Below, one piece after another: positions 33,871 to 46,503 of a stretch of DNA of 64,000 nt (positions are counted from its first letter, which is position 1; each line of letters begins with the position of its first letter). The notes under the pieces are model-generated. The model saw only the letters and a list, made by a program, of their open reading frames with translations, ran no database searches and was not told where the DNA came from. Source of the DNA: Macrolepiota albuminosa (Eukaryota > Basidiomycota > Agaricomycetes > Agaricales > Agaricaceae). The translations under genes and the position numbers were made by a program. Location: positions 2,418,001 to 2,482,000 of the forward strand of contig JAMWFC010000046.1 in NCBI GenBank assembly GCA_027475525.1, in the 5' to 3' direction.

Positions 33871-35863
33871 ATGGCCAAGCCAAATTTCGCTGACCAGACT
33901 GGCTGCTCAGCGAGCTCGACGCGTCTGTCCTGTACCTCCGCGTCCCGTCGTAAGCGCAAATCTTCGTTCCCTACGCCCTCTTCTCCTGTCCTCGCTTTGT
34001 TGGCGACCATATCCGCCTCTCTTCCCTCAGCAGAAGCCAGTCCCGCTCCCCCCTCCTTTTTATGCCCTTCATTCATCCCTGAACCAACGCCTGCTCCGCG
34101 TCCTCGGGCACGTGGCGCACGTCTTCCAACCAACCCTCCACTGATCAACAAGTCTCTCATACCAAGACTGCTCCGCGTCCTCGGGCACGTGGCGCACGTC
34201 TTCCAACCAACCCTCCACTGATCAACAAGTCTCTCATACCAAGAGCCCTCCAGGATCTGTGCCCGACAGATTCGAACAGGACGAAAATGGCCGATGGCGA
34301 AGAGTGGATACATACACTTTATACGGCTCAACGGTGTGCCTCGTACGGTTCTCCTTTCCTTGTTGTTATCGTGTCTCACTCGTGTCATAGTCTTGTGATG
34401 AAGACGCTATTGCTACTATTATTGATGATCAAATTCATGATTCCGCAACATCTTCGGTGCCAATGTCTCCCTCTGCAGCTTCTGCGTCTACCTATTCTAT
34501 AAGCCTTCCCCCAGGATGGAAGCCACAAGAAGATTCGAGCGCTGGTCGCACGACGCTTATTCTTGCTCTATCTCTCGTGCTCGCTTCCTTAATATGCTTC
34601 TTCATCATAAGTTGCATTTTCTGGCGAAAGAAGAGACGTCGGCGACGAGGCCAAGTTGATGTTGAGAAGAAAGCTCGTAAGCGGTGGCGGCAATCCACAG
34701 GGGATGATGATGGGATATCAATGCTGACAGAGAGGGAGGTCAAGTTGAAGCAAAAGATCTGGGCTAGAGCCACTGCTCGATGGAGGGCGAACGCGAAATA
34801 CACTGCACGTCAACGACGTGGGAAAAGATCTAGCATGGTCACAAGGGCGAACAGCCCACGCAGCTCGTGCGCATCTTTTGAACGAGCTGAAGAGGCCCAA
34901 ACAACTGCTGCCCGATGGCCCATGTCGCCCTCCCTCGTTACAGGATCACGGAAGTCATCTCTGGAATCTCTCTACGTAACAAGCGAAGCACCCCAGTCTG
35001 GAGAAATAAGCCATCTCGTCTCCATTCCCGTGGAAGAAACACGAGCAGAAGATCCACTCCAGACTTCGCCACGCCCGTCTTCTCCTCCGGCCTACCACGG
35101 TGACAGTCTGACACAAACTTCTGCGAGGGACAAAGGACTACCTATCTCAGAATCTGGATCAACGTTGATGGGTTCGATCCCGCGATCTTCCTCTTGCGAC
35201 TTCTACAGTCAAAATATTCCACCTTACCCTGTACATGCTGCTCACGTTGCCACCGATGATAAGAGGCTTCTGGCCCGTATGGCTGAACTAGCCAGTGCTC
35301 CTCCGCTTGATCCTCCAAGCTCTTCAGATAGTTCTCCTACTTGCCACGCCTCCGTACCGGTTTGGCAAGACGAGGAAGCTGAAGATTTTGGTGAAGGATC
35401 GCACGGAAACGATTCTACCCATTCCGAACTTTCTCCATCCGGTCTCTTTTCAAGCCCTTCCTCTCCAGCCAATTTATTCCCCTCTCCTCCTTCGAAAGGA
35501 AAGATGGCTGCCCAAGCTTTCTACGATTATTCTTATACTTTTGACGACATGCTGGTAGAACCCGAACTCGGTCCGTCTGCCCCGCCATTTGAGGAAGAAT
35601 CTAATCATCATCTATCGGAGACGACTGAGCTCGCTCCATCTGCACCTCCTCTTACTGAAACGGAGTCTGCTTACTATGCGGATACATACCCGAGTCCCCC
35701 TGCCCATGACTGGTCATATGGGTTTGACAGCCAATTGTCCGCTTTGGATGGCCACACTCAGATTGCCATCTCCTCATGTGATGACATATCCTCCAGCTCT
35801 CGATCACCTGTCGTCCAAGGACCCGTTGCTAGTGACGGAACACCCCCTTGCTATCACCCTTGA
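33871..35863 (+). CDS. Unknown single-pass membrane protein with long acidic/Ser-Pro tail
   Basis: No named family recognised. ATG 33871 is followed by a basic stretch (SASRRKRKSS) and a hydrophobic leader-like segment (PVLALLATISASLPSAEA). A luminal Pro-rich part ends with PPGSVPDRFEQDENGRWRRV and DTYTLYGST. A 57-nt intron follows (acceptor at 34389-34390). One strong membrane span TTLILALSLVLASLICFFII precedes a polybasic stop-transfer RKKRRRRRG. The cytosolic tail of about 400 residues is Ser/Pro-rich with repeated acidic short motifs such as LGPSAPPFEEES and LAPSAPPLTETES. The 77-bp duplication at 34091 breaks the luminal part; removing one copy and adding one base after 34244 joins the leader frame to SVPDRF. 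Type I topology with a signalling-type tail is an inference. Confidence 0.7.
34091..34244 (+). repeat. 77-bp exact tandem duplication J
   Basis: Copies 34091-34167 and 34168-34244 in the membrane-protein gene. Collapsing them and adding one base links INKSLIPR to PPGSVPDRF in one frame. Confidence 0.97.
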
Positions 35864-36060
35864 TTAATCTTATGGTAACTAACATATACCATACTCATTT
35901 TTTTGGCTGGTTGGATTACGATGTTGTCATTTACGTCACGAAACGAATGTATGTAGTATATCAAATACCATAATACCATTGGACTTGTACTCCTACGACA
36001 ATATCAAGAGATTAGGGTAAAATTCTGAATTTTACTGTCCGAGATAAGATTAGATTGCGG

Positions 36061-36067
36061 CACGTGA
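36061..36067. promoter_or_regulatory. E-box CACGTGA upstream of SYO1
   Basis: CACGTGA about 60 bp upstream of the SYO1 start codon, in an otherwise AT-rich spacer. Same core as at 7258 and 40976. Weak evidence on its own. Confidence 0.3.
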
Positions 36068-36127
36068 GCAATATTTTTCAGATGGTCTTGCTCAGTTGCA
36101 GTTGAATACAATCGATTCTCCTCTATC

Positions 36128-38694
36128 ATGGGTAAATCTCAGAAAAAGCGTGCTATGCGACGACATAATCCTATGAGAGTCCCGGACTCTCATCTTCCAA
36201 ACGGTTTAGCGTCTGCATCTTCGACTTCATCAAAATCGGAGGCTATTTTACCTATCCTCCAAAAGGTATTTCATATATCGCTACTGAGAATCTTGACGTA
36301 TCTCATTTGCTGCTTAGATGGACAGTCCAGATCCAGCAGAACGCAAATGGGCGTGTGTTGCTGTCTCTAATCTTATACAGAACGACCCCTCGACGCGGCG
36401 ATTGCTCCAGGGGAAAAATGTAGTGGGCGCATTGATTACAAGACTAACGGACAGTGAGGAGCAAGTCGTTGTGGATGCTGCTGGATCTCTAAGGTGTGTA
36501 TGCCCTTTGCAAATTCTTATACATCATCTTGAGATATATCCAGAAATCTATGTATTGACGGCGGATATGACATCTGTGCAGAGATGTACAATAAAAATAT
36601 ACTCGTTCCCTGGAAAACTTTTATTCCCAAGGTGTCTCAACTTCCGCGGTCTACGGAGAGTGAACATGACTCATGGTAACGTTTGGATAGCTCTCTAATA
36701 CCCTAGCGCAATACCTCGAAGGTTCAACGACAACACCAGAGAACGCTCGAGAGCTGGTGTATGACTTCGCAGACAATGTCATCACAGTTTTGTGGTGCCT
36801 TTCGTGAGTAGCACGCGACTCTGTGTCAAGTCTCAATCCTTATCAACGTAGCGAGACGTCGAACAAAGCTCTCGATGCAATCAACAATATCCGCCTTGTA
36901 CCATTTCTTATGTCTTTCCTCGGTGCACGAGACAACCTTCCGCTTGCACCGGTAACCGCTGCTGGTACGTTCGCTGACCTTCACACTAAGTGTGCCAACC
37001 TCTGATTGCTGGCTCTCAGCGCATTGCCTCTATGTCCTTACCGATGACAATGCGCCTGCTATTTCCGATCTACGAGCTGATGCCGGGTATCTTTCGTGTT
37101 TGCTTGATATTGTCCGATCACCCGAGGCACCCAATGATAAAGTCAAGAATCCTTCGGATCCCCGCTCCACCTCTCTGAAAGTCCTTTGCTCAGGTAAAGC
37201 AATTTATTCACCTTGTAGTGTGTGGTACGATTATTTTGCGTAACAGGTATTCTGCGGAATGTCTCGCCTCTACCGCCTCCTACAGCTGCATCGTTTGTTG
37301 ACGTCGACAACGATATTGTACTTCCACTCCTTCAGCCCGTGATCTCTTCGGTGTCGTTGTTTGACGCCTCCACCATGGCTCTAGATCTCGTCTCAATACA
37401 GGTCATAGCTCTGGTAATATCATTGATTTCATCAGTATTAACGTCGTTTCCTTAGAATTCTGAACCTCGCATTGAAAAACTATCTCTCAAACATACCCCA
37501 GGTTCCGACCACAAGTCCAAAGAAGAGATAGAATTGACACGTTTAGAAACAACGCTGCGGACTGTTCAATTGGCCTTGGAAATATTAACTGGGGTGTGTG
37601 CAACACTTCCTGATCCTAAAATCCAGGCGCGTGAGAAGGAAGATGGAGAAGGAGGCAGCGACGACGACGAAGGTGAGGCACAGATTATCAGGTATCTATC
37701 TTCCCGTAAGACCTCTCATCTCAATCACATACCCAGATTTAGCAATGGACGTTGGAGACGAGCCCATGGAAGAAGATCCTGCAGCAAAATCCGCCTCAGT
37801 ATCGTTACCAACACTAGTAGCCCCTTTACTTGCCCTTATACAACCCACGTCCCTGTCTTTTCCACCATTAGCCGCACCGTCATCACATCCTCCAACGACA
37901 TCTGTTCTCAGTGCTATCCATATATGTGCCTTAGAATGCTTGAACAACATTTTCCTGTCACTTACTGCTCGTCCTAATACCACTTTAGCTACCGATCATG
38001 ACGCTGGTCGCAAGATTTGGGATGGAGTGTGGTCAGCCCTTGCGGCTGTCGGAACAGAGACGGGCTTAGGCCAGGAAAGAAGACGAGATATGTGGCATGT
38101 TGCTGTTGGCGTGCTATGGGGAATTGGTAATGTGTGGAAGGGCTCATTGGTCAGTTATTGTCAAATCAATGTTCTATGGTGTCTTGACAACGTTTTGTAA
38201 GGCGCCTAACGAAGAACAAGTTAAACTTATGATCCAATTATGCAACACCACATCGGATGAAAAGATAAAAGTCCAATGTATCGGGACTCTTGAATGCCTA
38301 GCTCAGCATCCTCAGTCCATCGATGGAAATAAGGTGATCAACACGAAAATATCCCTTGTCCCTTCGTATTGACATCAATGTTTAGTTGATATCTCAATAC
38401 TTGCTTTCACTCCTGCCGTGTGGTGACACACCGTCGCCTGTCGGAACTGAGCCGCTCATCCAAGCTACCTCGGCATTGATTGACATTTACTCCGACGAAG
38501 ATTTGTCATACGATGTCAACTTTCGGCAAGGAGGATACCTCGCTAAACTTATATCCAGTGTCGAAGGTGTCAGAAAGGCTGTCAAGGGCATTGATAAGCG
38601 CAAGGAGGGAGGTATGGAGCTTAGGTTGAGAGCAGAAGAAGTTCGCGACAATCTGGTTGCTTTCATACAGTATCGGAAGGACCTCGGAGTATAA
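36128..38694 (+). CDS. SYO1: Symportin Syo1 / HEATR3-like ARM-HEAT protein
   Basis: Chaperone-importin adaptor that brings Rpl5 and Rpl11 together into the nucleus for 5S RNP assembly. ATG 36128 gives MGKSQKKRAMRRHNPMRVPD, the diagnostic basic N-terminus. Armadillo/HEAT repeats follow over many short introns: DPAERKWACVAVSNLIQNDP, GKNVVGALITRLTDSEEQVV (then VDAAGSLR), ETSNKALDAINNIRLVPFLM. An acidic insertion (EKEDGEGGSDDDEGEAQ) lies near 37630-37680, where Syo1 proteins carry an acidic loop that binds Rpl11. The C-terminus runs YLAKLISSVEGVRKAVKGID to YRKDLGV, stop 38692-38694. No sign of damage. Confidence 0.9.
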
Positions 38695-39402
38695 TCTCAG
38701 GATCAAATGAAGCTCGTTGCACACGTCGTTGTCGTGTGTTTTTGCTCTTGCTTAGCACGCACGCTGATTCTAAGGACTTGAAGTCTTTCCACGCGAAATC
38801 AGTTTCTGACAATGATCCAGCTGACGAGCACTCGGTCTAGGTTAGTTTGTCTTTCGCCAGCGACTAACTATCACGATATCCAAATCGTTTGATTCACGTA
38901 CGGTCATAATTACAAAAACTATTGTATCAACTTCAGATGCTGTACTGCCTCTGCCTGTTTTCTGTTCGTTAGACTCCATCATCTACGCTTTCCGTTTTCT
39001 CAGCAACAAGCCGTGATTTCTCGATAAATATGACTATGGATCACGAAAAATAGGCTGTACAAATTACTTGAAAACTCGTCGAATGGGGTGTCCAGGCGCA
39101 AATCTTAGGAACTCGTTCTAATAGATCCTGCTTCATGCTAATCTTTTCACAGATATCAGCGTGCTACTTTTTCTCAATGCTGCTGGCTCTGAACTGTAAT
39201 AAACTCAACGTTTACCTGGCCAATGAATGAGATATATTAACAGGTACGATTGAGTTCGTGACAGTATCAGACAATCCACACAAAGTGACACCCGATTCTT
39301 GCAAGGCAAGAGCTGTCACACAGATAGTATAATAAACAGTATGTGCGTCTGATAATATTGGAGAGGCTAGTCGAATGGGCTTAGTCTTCACGGACAACGC
39401 TG
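38695..39402. other. Convergent intergenic region
   Basis: About 700 bp between the 3' ends of SYO1 and the HIBADH-like gene. I see no gene, RNA or repeat. Confidence 0.5.
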
Positions 39403-40903
39403 TCATGCTGAAATTTGCCATGTCAGACTGTGAGCACTATGAGAATTGTAAGCGGGAATTACTTTGTTACTATCCAGTCCATCAAGTCCAGCAGCGACTC
39501 GCGTCCCTGCAACGATTCCGCTCCAATCTAGCGTTTCATATACAGCCTTTCCTTCCTGTTTCATGCTCTGATGAATTGCACGAGCAGTCAGAAGGTGTTG
39601 ATGAGCGACATCAATGGCCGGCATTGGAGAATTAAACTCGGCCGTCAAGCGTCGGATGTGACTAATGGTGGTCAACCGAGAAGAAAGCGTATTGTAGAGA
39701 ACCAACAAACGATGCATCCTTGATACCACCATCTATGGCAAATCCTACGGAGCCATCAAATTTGTCATGCGCAATTTTATCAGAATAAGCAATGGTGCTT
39801 CAATGACATCAGTCAATGAACGATGATGTGTGTTGCTGCACAGAGACTAACCCAGGAGCTGGTAGGATGTCTGATTTACACGGCATTCAGCATCGACAGT
39901 GATCGCACGATCAAAAATATCGGGTTGCTCACCCTGCACCAAATTGTGTACGTTTTCCGCATCGATCCCTGACTTCTCTGCGAGAGTGTATGCTTCAGCA
40001 AGCACCTCCAGAGTCCCAAGAATCATAGAGTTTCCGATAAGTTTGAATGTAGGCGCTAAAAGAAAAGTTGATAAAGCCATATTCATTCTCAAGTGTCACG
40101 GTGCAAACCCTTTTCTAGGTTTTCTCCTAGATCAACCACCTTACGGCCAATCCCTGGTACGAACAGGTATGCAATTTCCTTTTTTGAGTGATAATCGCCG
40201 CTCATGACAATAAGGAGTTGGCCCTTTGCCGCCATGGCAGGTGTACCAAAGACTGGACACGTAATTAAGTGCGCGTGAGGAATTGCAGAAATAAGCAAGT
40301 CGAGTTCTCCTAAGAACGTGTATGTATTTCATGAGCAAAATTATATGCCTGGCCAATCGTACAACTACCTGCTAAAGCTGGGTATATCTGAGATGGAAAT
40401 AACACTAAATGTTGGCAGGAGGTGGATAATAAAAATTGTGACTTACTGTACTCGTTTCGACGAAGATCCTCTGTTTTGTGGTTGAAGGCTCTGTCTAAAC
40501 AAGTCTAAAGTCAAAGAGTTTCGATCACTCAAGAGGTATAGCCTACTTTCAATGTTTTGGCGAACTTCTCGTAGATATATTTGACGACTGTGTCGTTAGC
40601 AAGATTAGTGATAATAACATCACACTCCGAGGCGATTTGGCCAATGTCCTGCGCAATACGAATCTTATCCTTGCCAAGGGCGGCAAGAAGTTTCTCAGCC
40701 TTAGCGATAGACCTGTTCCATACAAGGACAGGAGGATAACCGTTTGGCGACGAGTGTTGATTCGCAAGATTGGTCGCCATCAAAAACCCCATGGCACCTA
40801 ATCCGACAAAGCCAACCTGTTTAGTAGCATGAAAACTGGGAGTTCCTGGTCTGGAGTACGGAATGGTAGAGTGGCCAAGTGCGGAATGCAAGAGGTCAGT
40901 CAT
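39403..40903 (-). CDS. 3-hydroxyisobutyrate dehydrogenase-like NAD(P) oxidoreductase
   Basis: Beta-hydroxyacid dehydrogenase family enzyme. The first usable ATG is at 40903 (SPS-MTDLLHSALGHST); the frame upstream is closed. The Rossmann motif is VGFVGLGAMGFLMATNLAN. Next come SECDVIITNLANDTVVKYI and FVETSTVFP (the substrate-loop region). The usual DAPVSGG position reads HLITCPVFGTPAMAAKGQL. The catalytic-lysine helix is PTFKLIGNSMILGTLEVLAE. The end is LDWSGIVAGTRVAAGLDGLD, with stop at 39403-39405. About six introns. Substrate is uncertain: CPVFGTPAM differs from classic valine-pathway enzymes, so a GLYR/SSA-reductase-like relative is possible. No mitochondrial presequence is obvious. Confidence 0.85.
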
Positions 40904-41046
40904 GCTTGGAGATGACAAGATATCAACTGGAGTTTCCAATCTGGATCTTTAGCTCTCGATCGTTGTATATCTCAGTCACGTGCATAGTTACCGTCCATGG
41001 TCCAGGTCAGGTCACAGGTGCAAGCAACATCTATAGTGAATGTCCG
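40904..41046. promoter_or_regulatory. Bidirectional promoter with TCACGTG
   Basis: 143 bp separate the divergent starts of the HIBADH-like and kinase genes. TCACGTG lies at 40976-40982, about 70 bp from either start. Confidence 0.4.
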
Positions 41047-44000
41047 ATGCAACAGGCCTACAATGCCTACATGCAAAACAAGGGAACCCTTTTACCTGGC
41101 CAATCCATCACAGTCAACAAGTTCACTGTACAAGTTGAGCGATATCTATCCCAAGGTAAGTAATCTGGGCTGGGGACCAGGAGGCTTCCAACCACTCACC
41201 CCTTTCAAAGGTGGATTTGCACACGTGTACCTTGTAAGAACACCGACGCCTGTATATAACACCACACATCATGTCCTGAAGCGGATCGCGGTTGCTAATG
41301 AAGGTATGCTGGCAGAAGTGAAGAAGGAGGTTGACGTTATGGTGTGTTTTGAGTGAACTGTCTAAGCTATGTTCATACTCTTTCTCAGAGACTGCTTCAA
41401 GGCCATCCAAACATTGTCCATCTCATCGACGCAGCATGGCACCAGATGACGAACGGGATGTACGAGGTCTTCATCCTCATGGAGTACTGCCCCGGTCAGC
41501 CCTTTCTTTAAGACCCTATTCATTATCTAAATCGACGTAGGCGGTGGAATCATTGACATGATGAACCGTCGTCTCAGAGAGCGCCTCACAGAAGCAGAGA
41601 TACTACAGATCTTTGTGGATGTTTGCGAGGGAGTTGCCTGCATGCATAATGTTCGCCCTCCCCTTCTACATAGAGATTTAAAAGTGGAAAATATCCTGCA
41701 ATCCTCGCCTACATCCTACAAGCTTTGTGATTTTGGATCGGCGACAACCGTATCTCGACCTCCTGCGACGACTCAGGATATTCGGGTGCTAGAATCTGAC
41801 TTGAATCGGCACACGACTCTTCAATATCGGGCACCAGAAATGATTGATGTCCATTCACGGAGACCGATCGATGAGAAAAGCGACGTGTGGGCACTCGGTG
41901 TTCTGTTATACAAACTATGCTATTACACGACTCCGTTTGAAGAGCATGGCCAGCTTGCTATTTTGAACGTCCAGTATAAAATACCTCCCTATCCTGTCTA
42001 CTCACCTCATATGAATCAACTCATTGGTATGTTCAAAAGTTGTAGTTCGTGTGTTGATATTGTGTTAATTATTATCTTAGCTTCAATGCTCCAGGAACAT
42101 GGATTAAGGCGGCCCAGTGTTTTTGAGATTCTTGCTCATGTTCATCAACTACGTGGAACGAAATCTCGTTTCAAATACACAATCCCTATTTTGAAATCAC
42201 TTTCCCCACGAGAGCAAACCAAATTCGATCCGCCTCCTTTACTTACTAGACTCAAGGAACTAAATGTTCCTCAATCAAACAGGGTCACAATGTCGGTATC
42301 CCCTTCCGGAGGACAGGGTGTACAGGCTCGCAAAAAGGTCACGGAGGTTATTGTTCCCTTGGATCAAGGAGATTCAGAGGTTCCTGGGACTTCACCAGCG
42401 ACTCCGAGTTTGCCACTTTCAGATCCGCAGACTTTACGACGAGGCAGACCACCCACCAAAGATTCTATGCGAACAGAATTGACGCCCAGCAGTACCTTCG
42501 AGCCCAGTGGTGGTAAAAATTGCCCAAATGGTGGACTTGTTATCAGACGAGATCCCTGGAGTCCATTTGCCCCCCTCGGTGATGATGCTTCGACTGGTGC
42601 TTGGCATGTTGGAGGTAAGAAAACACGATCGGGTGATACAAAGGAATCCAACACCGGGTTTGGTGATGATTTCGCAATGAAACTCAGGGAACAAGTTGTT
42701 TCCTTACCACCACAAACACAACACAACTCGTCTACAAAGCTTTCACTTTCCCCACCAACACGTTACCAGCAGCCGCTTGGTATCAACAAGCGGACATTAC
42801 CAGAGAAAGATGCTTTTGATGGATTGGGACTCCTGTCAGTTGAGAAGCCTGAACCCACTCTAGCTGAGGCTCGAAAGTTAAGAACAGGACTTGCCATCAT
42901 GCACAATAACGGTTTCCGGACGAATCCCGATCGGCCTGGTGTGAGCGTTTCCAGACATACATTTTCACCTCGACTACCGTTACCGTCACAACTGTATCCA
43001 CCATCGACCGCTTCATTTACACCTGCTACATCTAAAGCCAGTTCTCCCAGACTTTCGCCGCACACTGCACCTAATCAAGAGAATCCCTCAAAATCTGATG
43101 GAAATCCTACCGAAAGTCGTTTTCCATCACTGGAAGAACTAGATTCTAGGTTCCCCCCAATACCTATACTAACCCAACCATCAATTGGGCCGTCCACGCG
43201 TGCGGCGCAGGAGGTATCTGTTTCTCTTAGCAAGCGCAATGGTATCCTGGCCCGACCAGGTGAAGCTGATGTAGTCCTGTTTAACACTGATCCGCATTCT
43301 CGCGGTAACAGTGCCCGAGAAGCTTTGGGATCCACACAGGGGACTGGAGTCATTACGAAGGATAATCAAGGTTCCTTTATTACCATTCTACCTAACCAGA
43401 CACTTGTTGACTCACGCCGAGATGAAAGTAAATTGATCACCGGCATGCAGAGCCGAAATAAGCATGATAACTCATCGCAATCGGGATTAGCGCCAGAACA
43501 TGGAAATCTTGTGTCACTCGATGTCAACTCTATACCAAAGAACACTAATAATCTGAAAAATACCGATTCATCTTCTAAAGTTCAGGCCTCGACTCCTCGT
43601 TCACCTACATGTATAAAGTCTCAAGACTGGCTCACTGGAGAAGATGCCTCTTCCAGCTCCTATCTCGTGCCTCCGGTTCCAGACGAGGCACCTGTTCTTA
43701 GAGATTCTCCTAGCAAACGAGCTTCTCTAATCCTAAGTAGCGACATACCTGCTCAATCCGCTACCGTTGCAGAGCACCATTATACCGAACGACCGCCTTC
43801 GTCCAACATTCAGAGCTCCCCCACATTGTCCAAATCTACCTGTTCATTTCTGCCAACTGACGTGTTTGATGAGCCTGCCAAAGAACTGCCAATGAAGGAC
43901 AGCTTGGCTACAAACCCAACTTCTAGAATTTTTCAAGAAGACAGCTCTGGTTCTAGTGGAGACGAAGAGCCAGAGGATGCTGTTGGAGCCATACAGCCAG

Positions 44001-45064
44001 CTAGAAAAGCTCAGATAGAGAGGAAAGGTCACAAAGAAAGACAAAATTCGGTACATGACTTGGTTGGCCTGTATGGCGGTGGCTTCCCACAGAAAGATCA
44101 GGAGCTAGGACCGAAGCATAACTCAACAGCGGTGCCTAAGCCTATCAGGCCCCAACCCAGTCCAGTCTTTGTTGTGCCAAATACTTTGCTTCCTCCCCAC
44201 AGCACCAGCACTGTCGCTCCTGGTTCTTCTTCAAAGAACGGGCAACGTACGACTTCGACATCTAGCCCCTCGACATCTCTTTCTCGTTCTAGGCCTCAAT
44301 CGATGTTCATCTTTCCGTCAAAATCTGTAGAATCATTTTCTCCGTCTCATAGTCAGCTGCCTCCTCGTCCACCTGAACTTGTGCCTCCCGAGGATGTCAA
44401 ATATCGTGATGTTCGCCGTACATCGATATCTGATATTGTGCAACGTTATGAAGGCATTAGTGGGGCAGTCAACCAGACAGAACCAGTCAATTTGTTGTCA
44501 CACACTACGGCCCATGCTGTCGTCAAGTTACCTGGACTAACTAAAAGCGACACTCGTCCGTCGAAGCCTCCATCCAAATTAGAAAAGGAGAGTGGGAAAT
44601 CCCCCATGCCCCTGCCAGTAGGCGATTATGTATCCAATCGACGTTCCAAGACTCCTACCGAGTTTAGTGCTCCGTCTGCAGCTCCAATAACGAATCGTTC
44701 GATTTCCATCTGTCGACCTCCTGAGTCCAATCCTGCCTCTGCCACCCCAGTGTTTGGCCGACCTGTTGCCATTCGCCATCACACGCTCAACAAGGGTTCA
44801 GACGCTATACCCCTTCCAACAACTCTTAAATCGGAGGTTGCTAGAGTACCCAAGTTCTCAGCCCCCTCAACCATCGATGATTCTTTGTCTCGTACAGAGA
44901 GTGGAACATCATCTTCACCAGAACGGCCATATCAGGGCGTTGGCAAACTCATCGATCAATGGCAAAAGAAGACCGCCGAAGCAGAATCTTCGAGGGCAGC
45001 AGTGAGAGGGAGGGGTACCTTTGTGCCTAAACAGTTTAAGATAGTACCAGATTCCTCTATTTAA
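41047..45064 (+). CDS. Ark1/Prk1/Akl1-type (NAK family) Ser/Thr kinase
   Basis: Kinase controlling actin patches and clathrin endocytosis, related to AAK1/GAK. ATG 41047 gives MQQAYNAYMQNKGTLLPGQS. The glycine loop GGFAHVYLV is completed across an intron. VLKRIAV carries the ATP-binding lysine. HPNIVHLIDAAWH, HRDLKVENIL (catalytic loop) and KLCDFGSATT (DFG) follow. NAK features are the activation segment RHTTLQYRAPEMIDVHSR and DEKSDVWALGVLLYKLCYYT. The kinase domain ends near 42150. The rest, almost 1000 residues without introns, is Ser/Pro-rich and probably disordered, with conserved-looking islands RRTSISDIVQRYEGISG and VGKLIDQWQKKTAEAES near the C-terminus. The stop is TAA 45062-45064. No damage seen. 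Confidence 0.92.
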
Positions 45065-46503
45065 TTTTAATTCATTGTCTACTTATCTATCATGTCTCTA
45101 TGCTATTCATGCATTGCTCGTTTATCGTTTACTCTTTCTGCTGGACTGGAGACCATCCTACAGCATCTTCATTGATAAACTGAATGCCTTGTGTTCTTGG
45201 TCATGCGTCTTTTTGATGTTGTACCTGACATTCTGGACTAATCATGGCTCTAGAGCCTCTTTAGGTGCTCCAAAAGGGTATCCGGATCCTCAGCCAGAGA
45301 CACAGCATGGCTCGACAACGAGGTACATTTGGTTAATTTTGAAGCGGTGGACTATTGGAAATTAGATTATGCAACTGTTCGATCTAACCTTATTGCAAGG
45401 AGGGAGATTGCGCCGCCGCTGTTGATGTTCAATCCATGTCCTCTTCCCTTATTATGATCATTTTACTCTAACTTAGCTTCGTACATATATGCCTAATGAA
45501 TCTCTAAATATACCTAGAGACAATATTACATTATATATCAGTCATTAACGTGACCCCTCTATAACATTTCTACGATATCCCGTACTCCGGGGTTTTAGAC
45601 CAAAAGGGCATGGATTATGGGCATGAGGGAGATATGGGGTAGGTCCCATTTCCCTGCAAACCGACTCAGTCGATCGAAAAACCTATGGATTATGAGAGTC
45701 GACTGTAATCTCATTCCGGCTTATTCCTGTCGCAGAAATACTGTGTATACAGAATGATCCGGCATATTTCTCCAGACCATCTGAACACACACAGTGATCC
45801 TGATGTTGTGAGCTATATACTGAGTGTACTCTTTCAGTTCTGTCCCTCGTCAATTAAAAAGACTCTAAGTAGTTGAAAAGGCCGTGACTACTGTATGACC
45901 GGACTGTCGATCATGGCAACCTTTTTTCAATGTGGCGACACGAGTTAGCCGGCGACGTGAGTTAGGATCCAAAGCAGGACTCAGTTTTCGCCTCACGGGT
46001 TTGTTCCGGGTCAGGAAAGGAGAAATCCACGCTTTAATCCAAAGAAGCACAAATTTCCCCGAATTCGCTCCTCGATTGAACCACCAGTGGCGCTTTCTGT
46101 AAATATACTCCTGTAACGTCAATGAGGCGTGATCTATCTCGACAAACGGCATGTTACCTCTCTGATCTCGCCACGTAACATGCACCATATGCACAAGGAG
46201 TGTACATCATCTACGGGACTCCGATGTCCAAGAATATGCTACCCAATAAACCAGGACTGGGGCATGATCATAGAAAACTCTGCGATGTCAACTACGGCCT
46301 GATGCACCTCCACACCGTGGACCTTCTTAGGCTTGCCACGTAATAATGGACCATATGCACAGGCAATCTTCGGGACTCCGATGTCCAAAGGTGACTTCAG
46401 TCTCGTGTGTCTGACTCGTCACCTTTTGGATCATTCTCTGAAATATAAAGCCCTCTAAGACTTCAATCATCAGTGGCAATATTCGACTGCTTTCTTCTCC
46501 CAT
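45065..46503. other. Gene-free stretch upstream of dioxygenase-like gene
   Basis: About 1.4 kb without a supported gene. A hydrophobic open frame at 45075-45365 starts with TTG and directly follows the kinase stop, so it is most likely 3' UTR. The right half holds the imperfect direct repeat at 46171-46390. Confidence 0.5.
46171..46390 (+). repeat. Imperfect direct repeat in promoter region
   Basis: Segment 46171-46232 (ccacgtaacatgcaccatat.. then cgggactccgatgtccaa) recurs at 46336-46389 with a few changes and a gap of about 10 bp. Both contain accatatgcaca and cgggactccgatgtccaa. The second copy ends about 115 bp before the start codon of the secreted dioxygenase homologue, so it may be a duplicated regulatory element. 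Confidence 0.75.

Noticed and set aside
33615..34388. Minus-strand open frame of 257 codons
   Set aside because: It is antisense to the exon and intron of the membrane-protein gene at 33871, has biased low-complexity sequence, reads through duplication J in a shadow frame, and has no family resemblance.
45075..45365. Hydrophobic 96-codon open frame after the kinase gene
   Set aside because: It begins with TTG, starts ten bases after the kinase stop, and has no recognisable homologue; most likely 3' UTR.
46171..46390. Counting the repeat upstream of the dioxygenase homologue as another 77-bp case
   Set aside because: Copies are imperfect, separated by about 165 bp and contain a gap; it is a different, older event.
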